Assembly (NCBI RefSeq): GCF_963924675.1
Contig: NC_089225.1
Span: forward strand, 84,541,951-84,605,950
Direction: 5' to 3'
DNA length: 64,000 bases
Source: Phocoena phocoena
Taxonomy: Eukaryota; Chordata; Mammalia; Artiodactyla; Phocoenidae
Shown here: piece after piece, positions 25,215 through 38,410 of the stretch
Numbering within the stretch: the stretch's first letter is position 1
Layout of the letters: the number at the start of each line of letters is the position of its first letter
Program-made: the position numbers and the translations under genes
Notes under the pieces: model-generated
What the model was told of the DNA's origin: nothing
Databases searched by the model: none
What the model saw: the letters and a program-made list of their open reading frames with translations, nothing else

Positions 25215-25935
25215 TCCAGTAGGAAATCAGGTTTGTCCCACAGGAACAACCCAAAGCTTTCCTGCCTACCCTTGCCCATGCCACCATCACCTCATACCTT
25301 CAGTAGCCTCCTAACTCCCATACTCTCTGCCATTCCATTCTCCCCACAAGAGCCAAAGGGATCTCTGGCAAACATGGCACAAATCATGTCCTCAAATGCT
25401 TACAATCCTCCGATGGCTTCCCACCATTCATAGAAAATAATCCACATTTCTGACCACAAGCCCCAAGGCCAGCCTCATCTCCCTGCTTGCCTTGCTTACT
25501 TTGTTCCCACTGCTCCTTCAGGACACTTGGCCCGGGTTGCCTGCTTTCTGTGTTCAGCAGGCCAACTTGTTCTCTTCTGCGGCCCTTTGCACATGCCTTC
25601 CCTCTGCTCAGAATGATCTCCCTCCCCTTCACGTGGCTGACTCCTTCTGATTCAGTTCTTAGGTCAAGTGTTCTTTCTTCAGATATACCTTCCCTGACCA
25701 CCCCATCTAAAAGAGGCAGAATAAGTCAGTTTCTGTCACTTCGTCTGTTCGCTTCCCAATAGCAGTTATCACAGTCTGTGGTGCGTGTGTGTGTACGTGT
25801 GTGTGTATGACGCACTGTCTGTCTCCTCACCTACAGAAGTGAGCTGCATACAGGCAGAGGCCTTGGGCCCCAGTGCAGGGGCAGTATCTGGCACAGAGTA
25901 GGCATCCTTTGCTCAATATTTGCTAAGTCTTTTGC
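25215..25935 (+). mobile_element. L2 LINE 3' region, sense
   Basis: A long L2 segment: agtagcctcctaactcccat, aatcctccgatggcttccca, cggccctttgcacatgcctt, ataccttccctgaccacccc, and the terminal tatctggcacagagtaggca plus tttgctcaatatttgctaag. A (GT)n microsatellite at 25783-25806 interrupts it. The open frames here are incidental. Confidence 0.8.
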
Positions 25936-26164
25936 TTGTATGTCTTTCTGCATATTTTTACTTTCAAACTCCCCATGTCTTTATGTTTTATATGTGTGTC
26001 TTGGCTTACAATTTTTTTGTGTGTGTGTTCGTTCTGACAATCTGAATTGTAACCGGGAATTTGGCACATTTGCACGTATTGAGAGTACTAGCATATTTAG
26101 ATTTATGTTTATCATATTATTTTATACATGAGTCACTTCTTGTCCTCTTAGAATGAATTCCTGT

Positions 26165-26572
26165 TTCATTTGGGGTTTTTTTTGTTTTCTTGTTTTTTTT
26201 TTATTTTTGGCTGTGTGGGGTCTTCGTTGCTGTGCCCAGGTTTTCTCTGGTTACGGCGAGTGGGGGCTACTCTTCATTGCGGTGCGCGGGCTTCTCATTC
26301 CAGTGGCTTCTCTTGTTGAGGAGCACAGGCTCTAGGCACAGGGACTTCAGTAGTTGTGGCACGCAGACTCAGCAGTTGTGGCTCCCAGGCTCTAGAGCAC
26401 AGGCTCAGTAGCCGTCGCTCACGGGCTCTAGAGCACAGATTCAGTAGTTGTGGTTCCTGAGCTTAGTTGCTCCGCGGCATGTGAGATCTTCCCAGACCAG
26501 GGCTTGAACCCAGGTCCCCTGCATTGGCAGGCAGATTCTTAACTACTGCGCCACCAGGGAAGCCCTTCATTT
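26165..26572 (-). mobile_element. CHR SINE, long form with internal tandem expansion, antisense
   Basis: T-rich tail, then tttggctgtgtggggtcttc, ggcgagtgggggctactctt, several copies of a unit of about 36 bp, then ctccgcggcatgtgagatct and ccaccagggaagccc. The repeated unit includes gctctagagcacag at 26389-26402 and 26425-26438, and related cagtagttgtgg motifs from 26348 to 26452. The element is therefore about 90 bp longer than the copy at 21296. A weak 7-bp duplication ttcattt flanks it. Confidence 0.9.
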
Positions 26573-26575
26573 TGT

Positions 26576-27830
26576 TTTTAAACCCACTTTTTTCTTATAT
26601 TAATTTGAAAATTATACACTTCACTTTTATCAGGCATACTTAATAAAATCTAAAATTAGTTCATACTTAATCCTTTTCCCAAACAATATAAGGAACTTAG
26701 AATACTTTTGCTCTCCTTACCCCCTCCCAACTTCTATACTGTGTTCCATGTTTTTCTTTCTTATTTTTTGATTCACATATTATATATTAATTTTAATGTT
26801 TTCTGTATCTATTATTTTTTCAAACTCACCTGTGTATTTACCAATTTCTTTTCTTATCATTCTTTCTTATACCTCAGATCTTCCTTCTGGGATCATTTTC
26901 CTTCTTTCTGAAGTATGCTCTTCAGACATTCCTTTAATGATGGTCTATTGATTATACTCTGTTGTTTATCAGGAAACATCTTGTTCTGACAGCTAGTTTT
27001 GTTGAGTATACAGTGTTATGCTGGCAGCACATTGAAGGTGTTTTTTCTACTGTCTTCTGGCTTCTACTGTGAAAAGTCAGCCATTGGTTTAATTGGCCTC
27101 TCTGTACCAGTGATCAGTTTTTTCTCTGGACACTTTTAAATTCTCTTTGTCTTTGATGTTTACCTTCACTACCATCTAGGTCTTGCTGTAGGTTTCTTTA
27201 TATTATCTTTCTTTGTATATAATGTGTCTCCTATGGCTGTATATTAATGTTTTTCATCACTTCTGGGAAATTATAAATTATAAATGTTAATGTGCCTCTT
27301 CCCCAGTGGAACTCTTATTAGATGTCTGTTAGACCTCACTCTTCAGCCATGTCTCCTAGACACTCTTTCATACTTTTCTGTCGCGTTGATTCTGTATTTC
27401 ATTCTGAGTAATTTCTCCAGGTCTGTCTTCTAATTCCAATTTTGTATCTACATATCTTTCATGTTTCTGCTGATTCTCATCCACGGTGACTTTTTCTTGG
27501 TGGATTTGGTCATTTCTCTTTAGGATGTCATACTTGGTTGGATTTAATGTGTGAGCATTTGGGGGAGCCTGATTTGCATGTGCTTTTCTCCACAGAAGAT
27601 TTAGATTTGCTGCTTCTGGGGTACAAGCAGAGTACTACTAACCTGGAACCACTTTCATATAATTTCTTGGCTGACAGCTTAATTAATTGAGAGAAAAATA
27701 AACTTGATTTAATACCTCCAAGAGGACAGTTGTCCTGTGGTTGAAAATTCTCAAAGAGACATGAAGATTGTCTTTTTGTGGGTTGTTTTGTTTTGTTTGT
27801 TTTCATTGTTATTTTTCCTTTCTAGAACCA
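26576..27830 (-). mobile_element. Old L1 fragment, antisense
   Basis: Antisense L1 landmarks in order: ctagttttgttgagtataca, tactgtcttctggcttctac, gaaaagtcagccattggttt, aattctctttgtctttgatg, ttagatgtctgttagacctc and tctgtatttcattctgagta. No intact coding frame. Exact subfamily and ends are uncertain. Confidence 0.75.
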
Positions 27831-30234
27831 GAGTAAAGAGAGATTTTCTTGAACTCGCTTTGCTGAGGAGAGTGTATTTGATCGTTGAGGTTTCTTAGCC
27901 TACCCTTCGACTAAGGTTGTAGGTCCTATTGAGGGTTGCTTTGCTTCAGGATCTCCCTTAATTTCCTATGAGCTAAGCAGTGCATTTAAACGTATATTTG
28001 TTTTAATTTATCCAGGATCTATTTGTATTTTATTATCGGGATTTTGAGAATTAATACATAGCTGGAAGCAGAAGTCTCTAGTCTAATAATTGCTGACTGA
28101 ATGAATGGATGAAAGAATGAATGATTATCCTTCGTGAATGGCTGAGTTCAAATAGACCATTGGGCTCAGTGCAGATTAAAGCACATGTTCACCCAGACAT
28201 GGTTTTATCTCACTGAGTCTGGATTACTTTTGACAAAATACTCTTTAGAAGTATATGGAAAGCCACGTGACATAGGAACAAAGCTGGGAATGATGTCCAT
28301 AATATGCTGAGAAAGTCTGAAATGGAAAATTCCCTTCATAAGAAACCACATAGTAAAAAGTAGTTTCAGGCTATGATTTATGACACTGTCTAGAGATTAT
28401 TAGAATGATTCATTGTTATAGGAAGAAATAAAATAGGGTTTACAAAGGAGCTCTTATCAGATTATGATTTGCCTTGTCATGAGGTTGGGAAGAAGAGGCT
28501 TATCGGGCTATTTGTTGTCACTGCCTATGTGGGCCATGGATCAGATGCGGATTAGAATTGTTTTCTGGACTCCTAGAACACCCTCCAGAGTGAATTCCTT
28601 GTCATGACCACACCCAAAGAGTAGTTTATGAGAAGGCTGTTTGATAGATCCTTTAGGTACTAAAACAAATCAAAACCAGTCCTGTTCATTCCAACAAAAG
28701 CCGTCCTTCCATACGTTCTCCTTTTTGCATCAAATGCTCTTTGGTTTTTCTCTTTCTGAAGTCCAGAAACTCTGATACTTTTATAGAATTTTTGTGCAAC
28801 TTCTCATTTATGCAAGACATGTTACCATAGAATAGGTGCTGAGACTGGGCAAAGGAACAACATGAGAATTTGGATGATGTCAGCTTGTAGTCCTGTAACT
28901 GAAGAGCTTATCTTTGCTGTTAGCGTCTACTAGGATTAAGGAAACCCCCTTAGTTCTCTGGAATGAACATACCAGCTTGGTAAGCATTAGTACAATAGAT
29001 GATGTGCTTGTTGCCTGTCGTGGATGAAGAAATCAGTAGGCTTTTGTTTTTCTTCTTCTTTCTCTGTGCCATTTCATCCTTTGTTTCTATGAATTAGAAT
29101 TTCTGGGTATGGCATCCAGGGCTGACACTGCACACACAATACTCTTGGCTCCAAGGAGGTCGTGAATTTGGATCATTTCCCAGATTATACATCTGCCCCT
29201 GTAGCTTGCGTTTCAGAGCGTATGGCTGTGGCAGAGGGGGCATATTAGAAATTGTCCCTGCATTGCTTCTGAAGTGGAAGAAAGAAGAAGCACCTTTTCA
29301 TCCGGTCATGAAGTTGTTACTTGAGTGTTAAAACGGTATGGGTAAAACTGTTTTCTTGTGAATTCCCTTCAGTAAGTTAAAATGCATTCAGTGTGTTGCT
29401 GTCACAGAATTCATACAAAGTACCATATGGTAGAAACACACAACACAAAAAACCCTGAATTTTGTTAAGGAATTCATGTGTCATTTGAAATGTGTACAGC
29501 AATGCCTATGAGAAGGAACAACTTGAAATGGTCCATTTATGGCTTTACATTGTATTCATTTCTCAAGTGCTAACACATAATTTTTCTTAAAATATTTACG
29601 TCTTCATTCATTGCAAGTATTCATTGGAGTAGTATGTTTATTTCCAGGGATATCAGCCATTAGGGCTTCTTTTGAAATTGTGAAATTTTAAGATTCTGCA
29701 AACTAGGTATAGAATGCTACCAAAAGGCAATTTAGGGCTAATTTGAGGCCCAAGGTAACCGGTGAGCTGCTGTGAGGATAATGCTTTGTGGATCTGGAGA
29801 AAGAAATAACAAGAGTAAAAAGGTAAAGAGGTGAATGTTAGCGGAGATGTATCATTCTCTCTCCTCAGCTGAATCAGTCACTTGTGTTCTGAATATATCC
29901 CCAGCTATTTCTTCCACGGCCTTCTCCAATCAATGAATGGCTTTCTCTTCCATCTTCATATTCTTCTGCATCTTTGACTCCTTCCTTTCACCCAAGGAGG
30001 AATAATCTAGGTGAGACAGAAATAGTGAGTGGAAATGGTGGGAGTATATAGAAGCAGGGAGTAACAGAAGGAAGGGGAGTCTAAGCAAAAGCAATGGATA
30101 GTAGTAAGTACAAATGGGAACTATGTCTTAGAAGTTGGTTTTCCTTGCTAAGGTGTCTCACGTGATCACTTAAATAGCAGACAGATTGACCATGTTAAAA
30201 CAAAACCTGGACCATGTCATTTTTCTTCTTTGAA
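27831..30234. other. Mostly unique non-coding DNA
   Basis: About 2.4 kb with few recognised repeats. Positions 28097-28125 read gactgaatgaatggatgaaa, a (tgaatga)n run like the L2 3' terminus. No exon was recognised. Confidence 0.45.
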
Positions 30235-30430
30235 GCCTTCATTATGGATCAGCTAAATAACCAAACATAAAAAGAAAAGAGGACCTCCACCTGTACCTTA
30301 CCTTAGATAAGAAATTTATTCAGAATGATTCATAAATCTAAATGTAAAAGCTAAAACTTTAAAGCTTCTAGAAAAAAATAAGAGCAATTTTAGTGATAGT
30401 TGATTAAGCAGTACATCTTTTAGGACCAGC
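30235..30430 (+). mobile_element. L1 ORF2 3' fragment, sense
   Basis: ttattcagaatgattcataa, atctaaatgtaaaagctaaa and cttctagaaaaaaataagag match the L1 ORF2 segment encoding the NVRPxTIKLLEEN-like region. Short and decayed. Confidence 0.6.
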
Positions 30431-30790
30431 TGAACTACTGAGTTATTTTAAGTAAGCAGTAATGAGAGGTTGAAGACGACTGTTAAAGAGAATAGGAGAA
30501 TTGATAAATGTGTTATAAAAGATGTTGCAGATATAGGGTATATAGGACTTGACAATTTCCTGTATTTGGGGACAAGAGATGGGGGGGACTCAAAACTTAC
30601 CTGAGACTTTTAGGCTGGAAGATCAGCAGGAAGGTGGTGCCTTGGACCAAATGAAAGGAACCATGAAGAAAAGTCAAATTATGAGGAAGAGGCATTTGAA
30701 AATACTAGTCTGGAACTCAAGAAAGAGGTCAAGGTTAGCAATACAGATTTAGAAGTCATCTGCAGAGAGGAGATATTGAATCTTGGATTT
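30431..30790 (-). mobile_element. L2 LINE fragment, antisense
   Basis: Contains tataggacttgacaatttcc, ggtggtgccttggaccaaat and agaagtcatctgcagagagg, which fit antisense L2 order. Diverged. Confidence 0.5.
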
Positions 30791-33669
30791 GTCCACAAGA
30801 TTGCACAGATTAAATTAAGTAATAATTCTTTAAAAGAGTTAGTAGCCATTAATTCATTTGGTTAACTAAAAGCTTAAAATGAAGGCAAAGGCAGTTACTA
30901 GGGTTAATGATCAGTCTCATTTTTGCTATTATCATATTCAATAGCTTGAAACGACTAGGATTTTTCTCTGAAAATTAGCAGCTGTATGGAAATGCAAAAT
31001 TTCTAGCAGTCACAAATTCCATATCAAGTTAAATCAATTTATATATTTATATTCTTAAGGGATCTTAAACACACAAATGAGATTTTTGTTCAAGTTTTTA
31101 AATATTAGGTGGATATGAGTGCATAGAAGTCAGTATGCAATGAAATTTGCACTGATTTTGCCCTTATAGTCTTGGGTTTTCTTTTAAAATGCAATTTTTT
31201 GTTTGTTTATCATATTAGTTGTTTAATTACTTAAAATTAATTAAAAATACTGTTTTACACACATACATAAAACGTGAAGGTTTGCAAAGAGTGACTATTA
31301 TATCTATAGTTAATTAGTAATTCATATTACCCACATATAAAATCATATATTTTAATTTGCATCGTCTCTATGCTTGTGTTTGCTGGTATTAATGCTGCAG
31401 TTTTCACAAAAATTGCTCTAAGCTTTACTGTCCTCAGAACAAGCAGGGAAAAAATATCAACACTGAAACCGGATGGAGGTAGCACCAATGACTTACTCCA
31501 AGATGAATTAATATTTCCTTTTTCTTAGGCTTAGACAAAGATAAGACTTCCAAGGATAAAAATAAAATGCCTATGTACACGGCGGCCTTTGAGGACTATT
31601 GGAGTGGTGTATAGAATAGATGCACTTTCAAGAGTCAAAATCTGATGTTCAGTGTCTAAATGTTAGAAACAATCTGGAATATTTACTTTTAAAATTATGT
31701 GAAGGGCTCTGCAGCTTTTTCTTCATTGAATTTTGATGTGCTGATATAATGATGACAGTGTTTTTCTACCTACAAGTGGGATAATTTCTTATATGTGGGG
31801 ATTAGGATGGAGTCTCAGGTGCTTTTTGATATGCTACTTTCAGTATTGCTACTGACATATTGAGACTTCACAGAAAAGAGACTGAACGCAGTGTAGTGAT
31901 GTAGGTGTCACTTTTCATTGTTTTATTCTCAGAAATGAGAAAAACTCTCTTCCAGAAAACATTGATAGTAAGGAATATTTTTTATTTTTTAAATTAATAT
32001 TCAGTGCTCTTTTTAAAACTTGATATTCATTGATTACAGTAGTTTCAAGTCACATGCTGGTATAGAAAATTGAGATATGCAAATCTTTAGATTTTTCAGA
32101 AGTGAATTTTATCAGACACATATTTATTAAATTAAACAACCTATCAACTAGAGCCTAGAAATTCTCTGTTCGTACAGATTTTTATCATCTTGGAACTTGG
32201 CCGGGACATGAAATGTAAATCTTGAGAGAAGTGCTTTTGATTTTTATTAAAAGTAACTTGCACATCATATAAGGCATCAATCAGAAGACTCATTAGGAAC
32301 ACCATACCAAAACATTAAAATGTTTCTTCTACTAAGATCATACCACTGTATCTTTGAAATACTTAGCTTCTGATCTGAATATGCTTTGCCTTTTAGACTT
32401 CCATTTCAAGGAAGGAAAAGTAAATTTTGATTAAATATCTATTGATTTACTGTCTCCTAAACCCACCAGATAGAGTTTGTCTAAGACTAAAATGCAGTTA
32501 CCTCTAGAGTAAATTTTGGCATATGAAATGGAATTTGGAAACTGTTTAACTAGACACGGAGAATTCAATCAATTTATAACAAAAGTAAGGTGAGCACGAT
32601 CTTATGTCATTCAAGATGCAGTGGTATTTTAAGGAGGGAAAAATAAATTTAAAAGAAATTTAGTTTTGTAGCTCATAACTTCATGCAGCATTGTAGATCA
32701 AAAATACAATTATTGGAGTCTTTGTTGGTGTCGTAAGCAACTGTTGCTTAGTGTTTTCCCTGGAGGCACATGTGCTAGCATCCAACGCTGAGAGAGAGTT
32801 AGGTCAGGGGAAGTACTTAGCATAGCACCTAGAACATACTAAGTATTAAGTAAATGTTAACAAGTACTATGATTTTTGTTGCTATTTTCTTTACCAGTCT
32901 GTGTCTCTCTTTACCTTTCTCCCTTCACTCTAATTTCAAAAAGCATGATTTTGGCTTCACTAGATTTGAACTACTGATTCTATTTTTTGGACAATAAAAG
33001 GATTCTTTTCAGTATCTTGTCCTGTGTCAGCCATCCTTGAGGAAAGAGGAAGAGGTGGGCGATGGTGAGGGTCTCCTTGTGGACTTCTCTTGCACGTGTA
33101 GTTTCCAGAGTCAGGTTGAAGGGATATAAGTGATTTTCAGTGAGACATGCCACTTTTCAGACTTGCTATTGAATAACTCTTTCAGTCCAGGCCATTAGGA
33201 GCATTTTCAACAAAAAGAATCCCATCTTCAATCTTAATGATACTAAAGGAAAAGTAGGAAAAAGGGCATTTCTCTGACAAGATTTAGAATATCTTCAGTT
33301 ATTTTCCCAGAGGTTTTTGCTAAAATCGAAGCTAATCTAGCTCATTTTGAAATTTTACTAATGCATACCTTGGATTTTTAAAGATGAGAATTCACTCTAA
33401 GTTCCCTTTTCGTATTTTTCTTTGATAGTCCCAATAATATTTCTCTATTTCAGCCACCACTGATAACAGAACTTCTTTAACATTTTACACTCATACAAAT
33501 TATGACATCAAGTAGTAATTCTTCCTGTGCCTGATACTGCATGAAATACTGTGAGAATCCGAAAGAAGTAAAAGGCATAGGGAGCAGACAAGTTTTCAAA
33601 GAAGGTAAAACTTATACACATGAAACAATTAAGAACAAGTGAACTTTGAAATAGAAAGTGCCAGATTGT
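30791..33669. other. Repeat-poor non-coding DNA
   Basis: AT-rich unique sequence. A small L2- or MIR-like tip (gcatagcacctagaacatac) lies at about 32815-32880. No gene seen. Confidence 0.45.
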
Positions 33670-33870
33670 GTGACACAGACAATAGGGCAACAGGGCTTAG
33701 AGATGGGCAAGATTAACGTGGGCTGTATTCATCAAGGAAGGATTTGGCCTGAGCTTTGAATGATTGGTTGGATTTGGATCACGATAGAAAAGAGGAGAAG
33801 GCATTCCAGGCAGCAGGGAAAGCAAAAGCAAGCTCAGAAGCAGAAATGTCACGCAAATGTCATCGTATGC
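33670..33870 (-). mobile_element. L2 LINE fragment, antisense
   Basis: catcaaggaaggatttggcc, tgagctttgaatgattggtt and gaaggcattccaggcagcag are the typical antisense L2 block. The last is the complement of 'ctgcctggaatgcc'. Confidence 0.7.
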
Positions 33871-36304
33871 CCTAATTTTAATGATCGCGCAGTCCTAGGA
33901 AGTGACTTTGATCTCCTTGTAATTTACATCAGCAGCAAAATATTCCAGTTTAGAAGCTGACTTCATTAGAGAGAAGGAAGACTGAAGAGTGAATACTGAA
34001 TAAATCTATTTAACAAGTAATGATAGTAAATAAAAATATGAATAAGCTGAAGTTTTAGTTTCTAGCAATTCCAAGCATGTTCTCTAGTCCCTGGTGTGGT
34101 TTTAAGAGGACAGAATTCCTAGGGCATCATAAAGGACCTCAAACATTCCAGATAACTAATCTAATCTCTAAACTAGAGGAAAGATGTTTTTCTTAATACT
34201 GTAATGAAAAAGGCTGCTGCCATATTTTATATGGCACCAACTCTGTTGATTATTAATCAAACTCTTAAGGCTAAACTGCAGGGCTGCTCTCATCCTTGGG
34301 TCTTTAGTGAGTGAGCCCTAGTAAACATAACCATCATTCTCCTTGCCTTCTCCAGTGAGAAGGAATGCTGACACCGAAATGTTTTAGAGTCAGCTGCAAG
34401 AACTCATTAATATTGTGCCAAAGTAGGAACTGCTGATCATCAGGGATTTGATCACAAAGTAAATTAGAGGTTGTGTATCACCATGTCTTGTGACAAACAT
34501 GAATTAGTAAAAGTAAATAAGCAGAAGACAGACCGATTAAGGTCTGCTTATCTAATTGGTTCTTGAAAACACTTTATTCCAATATATTAGGAGAGAAATG
34601 AGCATCAACTTGGAAATCAGATTGACTCTGTCATAACACTGAACAAAAGAACTGTTAGAGGTTTGTAGTAAAAGATCCTGGCAGAGGCCAGTATTGATTC
34701 AGATTACTGGTCAGCACTCTTAAGATGCTGTACTTTTCTGGGTGTTAAGAATCCCCTGGGAAAATAAGAGAAAGAAAATTGAGTTTGAAGTGCACAGAAA
34801 CTTTTGATTTGAAATGAGGTCTAAAGAACCTAGTGCTCTAATGTCACTAGTGTTATGAGGAAGTAATTTGTGGATAAAAAGTAAAAAGGAAGGTCCATAA
34901 GTAGTACTAAAATTTTAATTCTGAAATAGAAGCCCAGCCCAAAATAAGCTTAAAAAATATAGTTTTGAGTAACATACTAGAAGTTTGGCAAAAGAGAAGA
35001 CCTCTTAACTCTTTGGAAAAAATTTTAAAATGAGTGAAGGTTTAAATATGATCATGACTGCAATAGAAGTGGAAAAAGAACAAGAAATCACATCATTTTA
35101 ACGTCATTAATGAGGTGATAGCAAGAGACTCCCATAGAAGTTATTTCATTTGTAGACTGGAATTGCTCAAAAGGAAGAAAATGTAATATTCTCATAAAAA
35201 AAGACATGCTCAAGTGTGAATTTCCAAGCAAGTGGTTTATCCTATGAATAAAATAAGTATAAACCATCCAGTTTCAGAAAACCTATGAGGTTGGAAGAGT
35301 GGGTATTCCATTTTATAGGTGAGGAAACTGAGATGTTGATACAAATAGTAAGGGTTCTATCAATTTGAACCTAAGTCACTTTAAAGTTTTAAAAATAAAT
35401 CACTCAAAACTGTTACAATTTTTGCATTTGACTTCAAATGAACAGGGTAGATAAATTCCTACCTAGATAGAAACTTATTTTATTATAATTTCCTAATTCC
35501 TCAAAGATAAGTTCTCAATGATTAAAAGTCTCTTGAGTGTCTTTCAAATAGCATTTAGATTTTTGTGTTAAAACTTTTTGGTACTTAATCCTAAGGAACT
35601 AATGATACACTCATATAACTAAATAGACTACTTTCAAGTTGTTTTCCAATTTTAGCTTTTTTGTCATTAGTAGTATATTTCAGACATAATAAAGGAAGCC
35701 AGGAGCCTTTTTCACGTCATGCTTCATGCGTAGGAGAGAGAAAGCAATACGGGCACCTTGTTAGAATTTCCAAGAACTTTTATGTTCAGGAATTTATAGT
35801 CAGGAATTTCATTGATTTTTTTTTTTTTTTAAGTTCCCCCAGGGGCAGTTGAGCTCCTGGGCTGCTGATTCTCAATAACCAAACTCATACCTGACAAACA
35901 AAAATGCATTACTTTGTGACAAGGTATAATTAGTAATTTCCCTCTAAACTGGAATAGTCATTTTAGCTGTCAGAGATTTTTTTTTTCCAAGTAAAAAAAT
36001 TTCCCTTGCAAAAAGCAAATTAAGATCTGAAGGATACTTACCGAGCTGAGCAAGCAAGGGGAATTGGATTACGTGAAAGGAAGCTATATGTGTTTCCACT
36101 TCTGGAATGTTCCATAGACTAAATGTTCTCGAGGATTCCTCCTGATACTTTCACCAATCTCCTCATTCACAAATAGCAGTATTATGTGTAATTTTCTCCC
36201 CGAAATAAAGCAAATAATGGAAGGTTTTAAGAGACATCTTCAGATCCTTCAGATAATAATATTCTAAATACAGGACTAAATTAATTCCTAATACTATAGT
36301 GGGT
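33871..36304. other. Repeat-poor non-coding DNA
   Basis: A weak antisense MIR remnant at about 35290-35390 (attttataggtgaggaaact). Otherwise unique and AT-rich, with T-runs near 35817-35831 and 35979. Confidence 0.45.
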
Positions 36305-36790
36305 CAGTTAAGAATGCTCTAGGCTACAAATAACAGAACGCTCTACTACTGTTAACCTAAAGATGTAGGATATATGTCTCTGACATAATAAGTAGTCTAG
36401 GGAAAGTCACCTGCTGGCAGGGAAGAAGAGGAGGGAGAGTTCACTGGGTAGTAGGTTGGTTGTGTCTCTGGCTATCTTGGTTTCTCCCCCTTGACACTTT
36501 CATGGCAACTCTGGGCATAAGGCCCATGGTGAAAACAGGAAAAGGTAAAAGGAGTGAAAGGATAGTGCCAGCCTTGTCTGTCCTACTGGTAAAACCTAAG
36601 GCCTCCCCCCACCCAGAAGGCTCCAACCCACTTCCGCACATAGCTTTTTACCCAGAGTTGGCTCACTTTCAAAGCTGGAAGCAAAAACTGGGATCTGAGT
36701 ATTTGATTTTCTAGCCTCTATTCCAGAAGCAGGGAAGAAAGAAGGTGGTTGGGAATGGGGCTGGAATAACCAACCAACAGTGATTGTCAT
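36305..36790 (+). repeat. Ancient interspersed repeat, copy 1, family not assigned
   Basis: The start aatgctctaggctacaaata and the following acagaacgctctactactgt, tggcaactctgggcataagg and aaccaacagtgattgtcatg resemble a common mammalian repeat beginning 'ggctgcaaataacagaa'. A related copy lies at 37975-38410 in the same orientation. Confidence 0.45.
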
Positions 36791-37200
36791 GCCACAAAAA
36801 ACTAGTAAGTGCTGCCACCAAAATAAACTTTAATCATAAATTACATTATTCCATGATAGCTTACCTGGATCTAGAAAAGAATCACTTAAGATGAATTACC
36901 ATATATCCAAAGGCCAGCAGAGAAAATCACACTCCCAAAGATTTCCGAAGCTGGCCTTTGTGCCAGGTTCACTTTCTGCAAAGTGATTCAGATTCATGCC
37001 TCAACAAAATATCAGATTGCCTCCAGACAAGGGCCTTCAGAATCACTTGAGAATATATGAAACTCCAGTGTCAAGCATTTGCTGCAGAGGGTGAGAGCAG
37101 GAAACCCTCATAGTCCCCATGTTTGAAGAATTTCCTTCGTGAAAAAAGTAGCATTGATAAGCAATAGTGATTGACTGATTGGTGATGCAATCTCTGACAT

Positions 37201-37242
37201 ATAAGTAAATATGCCAGTAACATAAGTAAATATGCCAATGAT
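37201..37242. repeat. 21-bp tandem duplication
   Basis: Two adjacent 21-bp units, each beginning ataagtaaatatgcca (37201 and 37222). The last five bases have diverged. Confidence 0.85.
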
Positions 37243-37499
37243 ATGTGTACATAATTTTAGCCCAAAGCAAAAATAATTTCTCTTTTAGGATATTTGTGAG
37301 CTTACTAAAATGTACAGTTGCTAGTCATCATCATTTTGATATTTAGAAATAACTCACAAATCCTCATTATAGTTGCCTATTACTTTCTTAAGGGGACTCA
37401 AATGTAGACCAGAATCCCCAGGTTGGAAACCACTCAACTTTCCACTGATGCTTCCACATTGATTTTGAAAGAAATCATTGTATGGTGTTAAGTAGACTT

Positions 37500-37605
37500 A
37501 TTGATTATTTCTTGATATATACAAATACCAGGTCATTATGTTTTACATCTGAAACTAATATGATGTTATATATCAACTATATCTCAATAAAAAATTGTAT
37601 CAGAC
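37500..37605 (+). mobile_element. L1 3' terminus fragment, sense
   Basis: tttacatctgaaactaatat, gatgttatatatcaactata and tctcaataaaaaattgtatc match the end of old L1 3'UTRs ('cctgaaactaatataatatt ... ctcaataaa'). Confidence 0.75.
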
Positions 37606-37974
37606 ATAAAAATTATTTTATTTTAAATTGGTTACATTTTAACAGCGTATTAGCTTCCTCTGATAAGATTAGTAAAAAATGTTCTTATTTTGTCTGATTC
37701 TCTGAATGAAAGGGAAACAATTTGATTCTGGTAAAATTTTGCTTAATTTGATTTCTCAGAATTTAATACTGCAGTATATATTCTACCACCTTGTCACACA
37801 TTTTCTTAGACAGTCCTATTGTAGATAATCTGTCCCCTCATTCCCCTGATTATTTTCCTCATAATCATATTTGCATTTGATAGAACATACATACCATAAA
37901 CAGCACCAGTAGCAGGAAATGTGTAGACTTTAGTATATTGTATATAAGGACTATTCAATTTTTAAAATTAGCTG

Positions 37975-38410
37975 TTTCAACTAGAATGTGTTTGGCTGCA
38001 AGTAACAGATAATCAGTGACAATGGTTTCACCAGAAAAGAGTTTATTTCTTTCAGGCATCATGAAGGGCAAAAGCAGTCTGGCCAGGATTGGTGTAGTTG
38101 CTCAAACAAGCCACCAAAGCACCAGCCTCCTTCTGACCTCCTGCTGCTCCATCCATACCATGTGGTTTTCAACCTCATGTTTGCAAAAAGGCTGCTGCCC
38201 CTCCCTGTTCCAGGCAGGAAGGAAGATAGATGAAGGGCAAAAGACATAAGACATAATGGCTGATTCTTCCCCTTTTATCCAGAAAACAACAGCTTTCCAG
38301 AAATTTGACCTTAGAAGTTTGGGTTATATCTTATTATTCAAAACCATTACATAGTAACCCAGAAGTGCAAGAATACATGGGGAGATGAGTACTTTGAACT
38401 AGTCACGTTG
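37975..38410 (+). repeat. Ancient interspersed repeat, copy 2, family not assigned
   Basis: tttggctgcaagtaacagat, agagtttatttctttcaggc, caccagcctccttctgacct, ggctgctgcccctccctgtt and tccaggcaggaaggaagata occur in the same order as the copy at 36305. Confidence 0.55.

Noticed and set aside
25384..25762. Frames of about 90-105 codons on both strands
   Set aside because: They lie entirely within a sense L2 3' region. No conserved domain.
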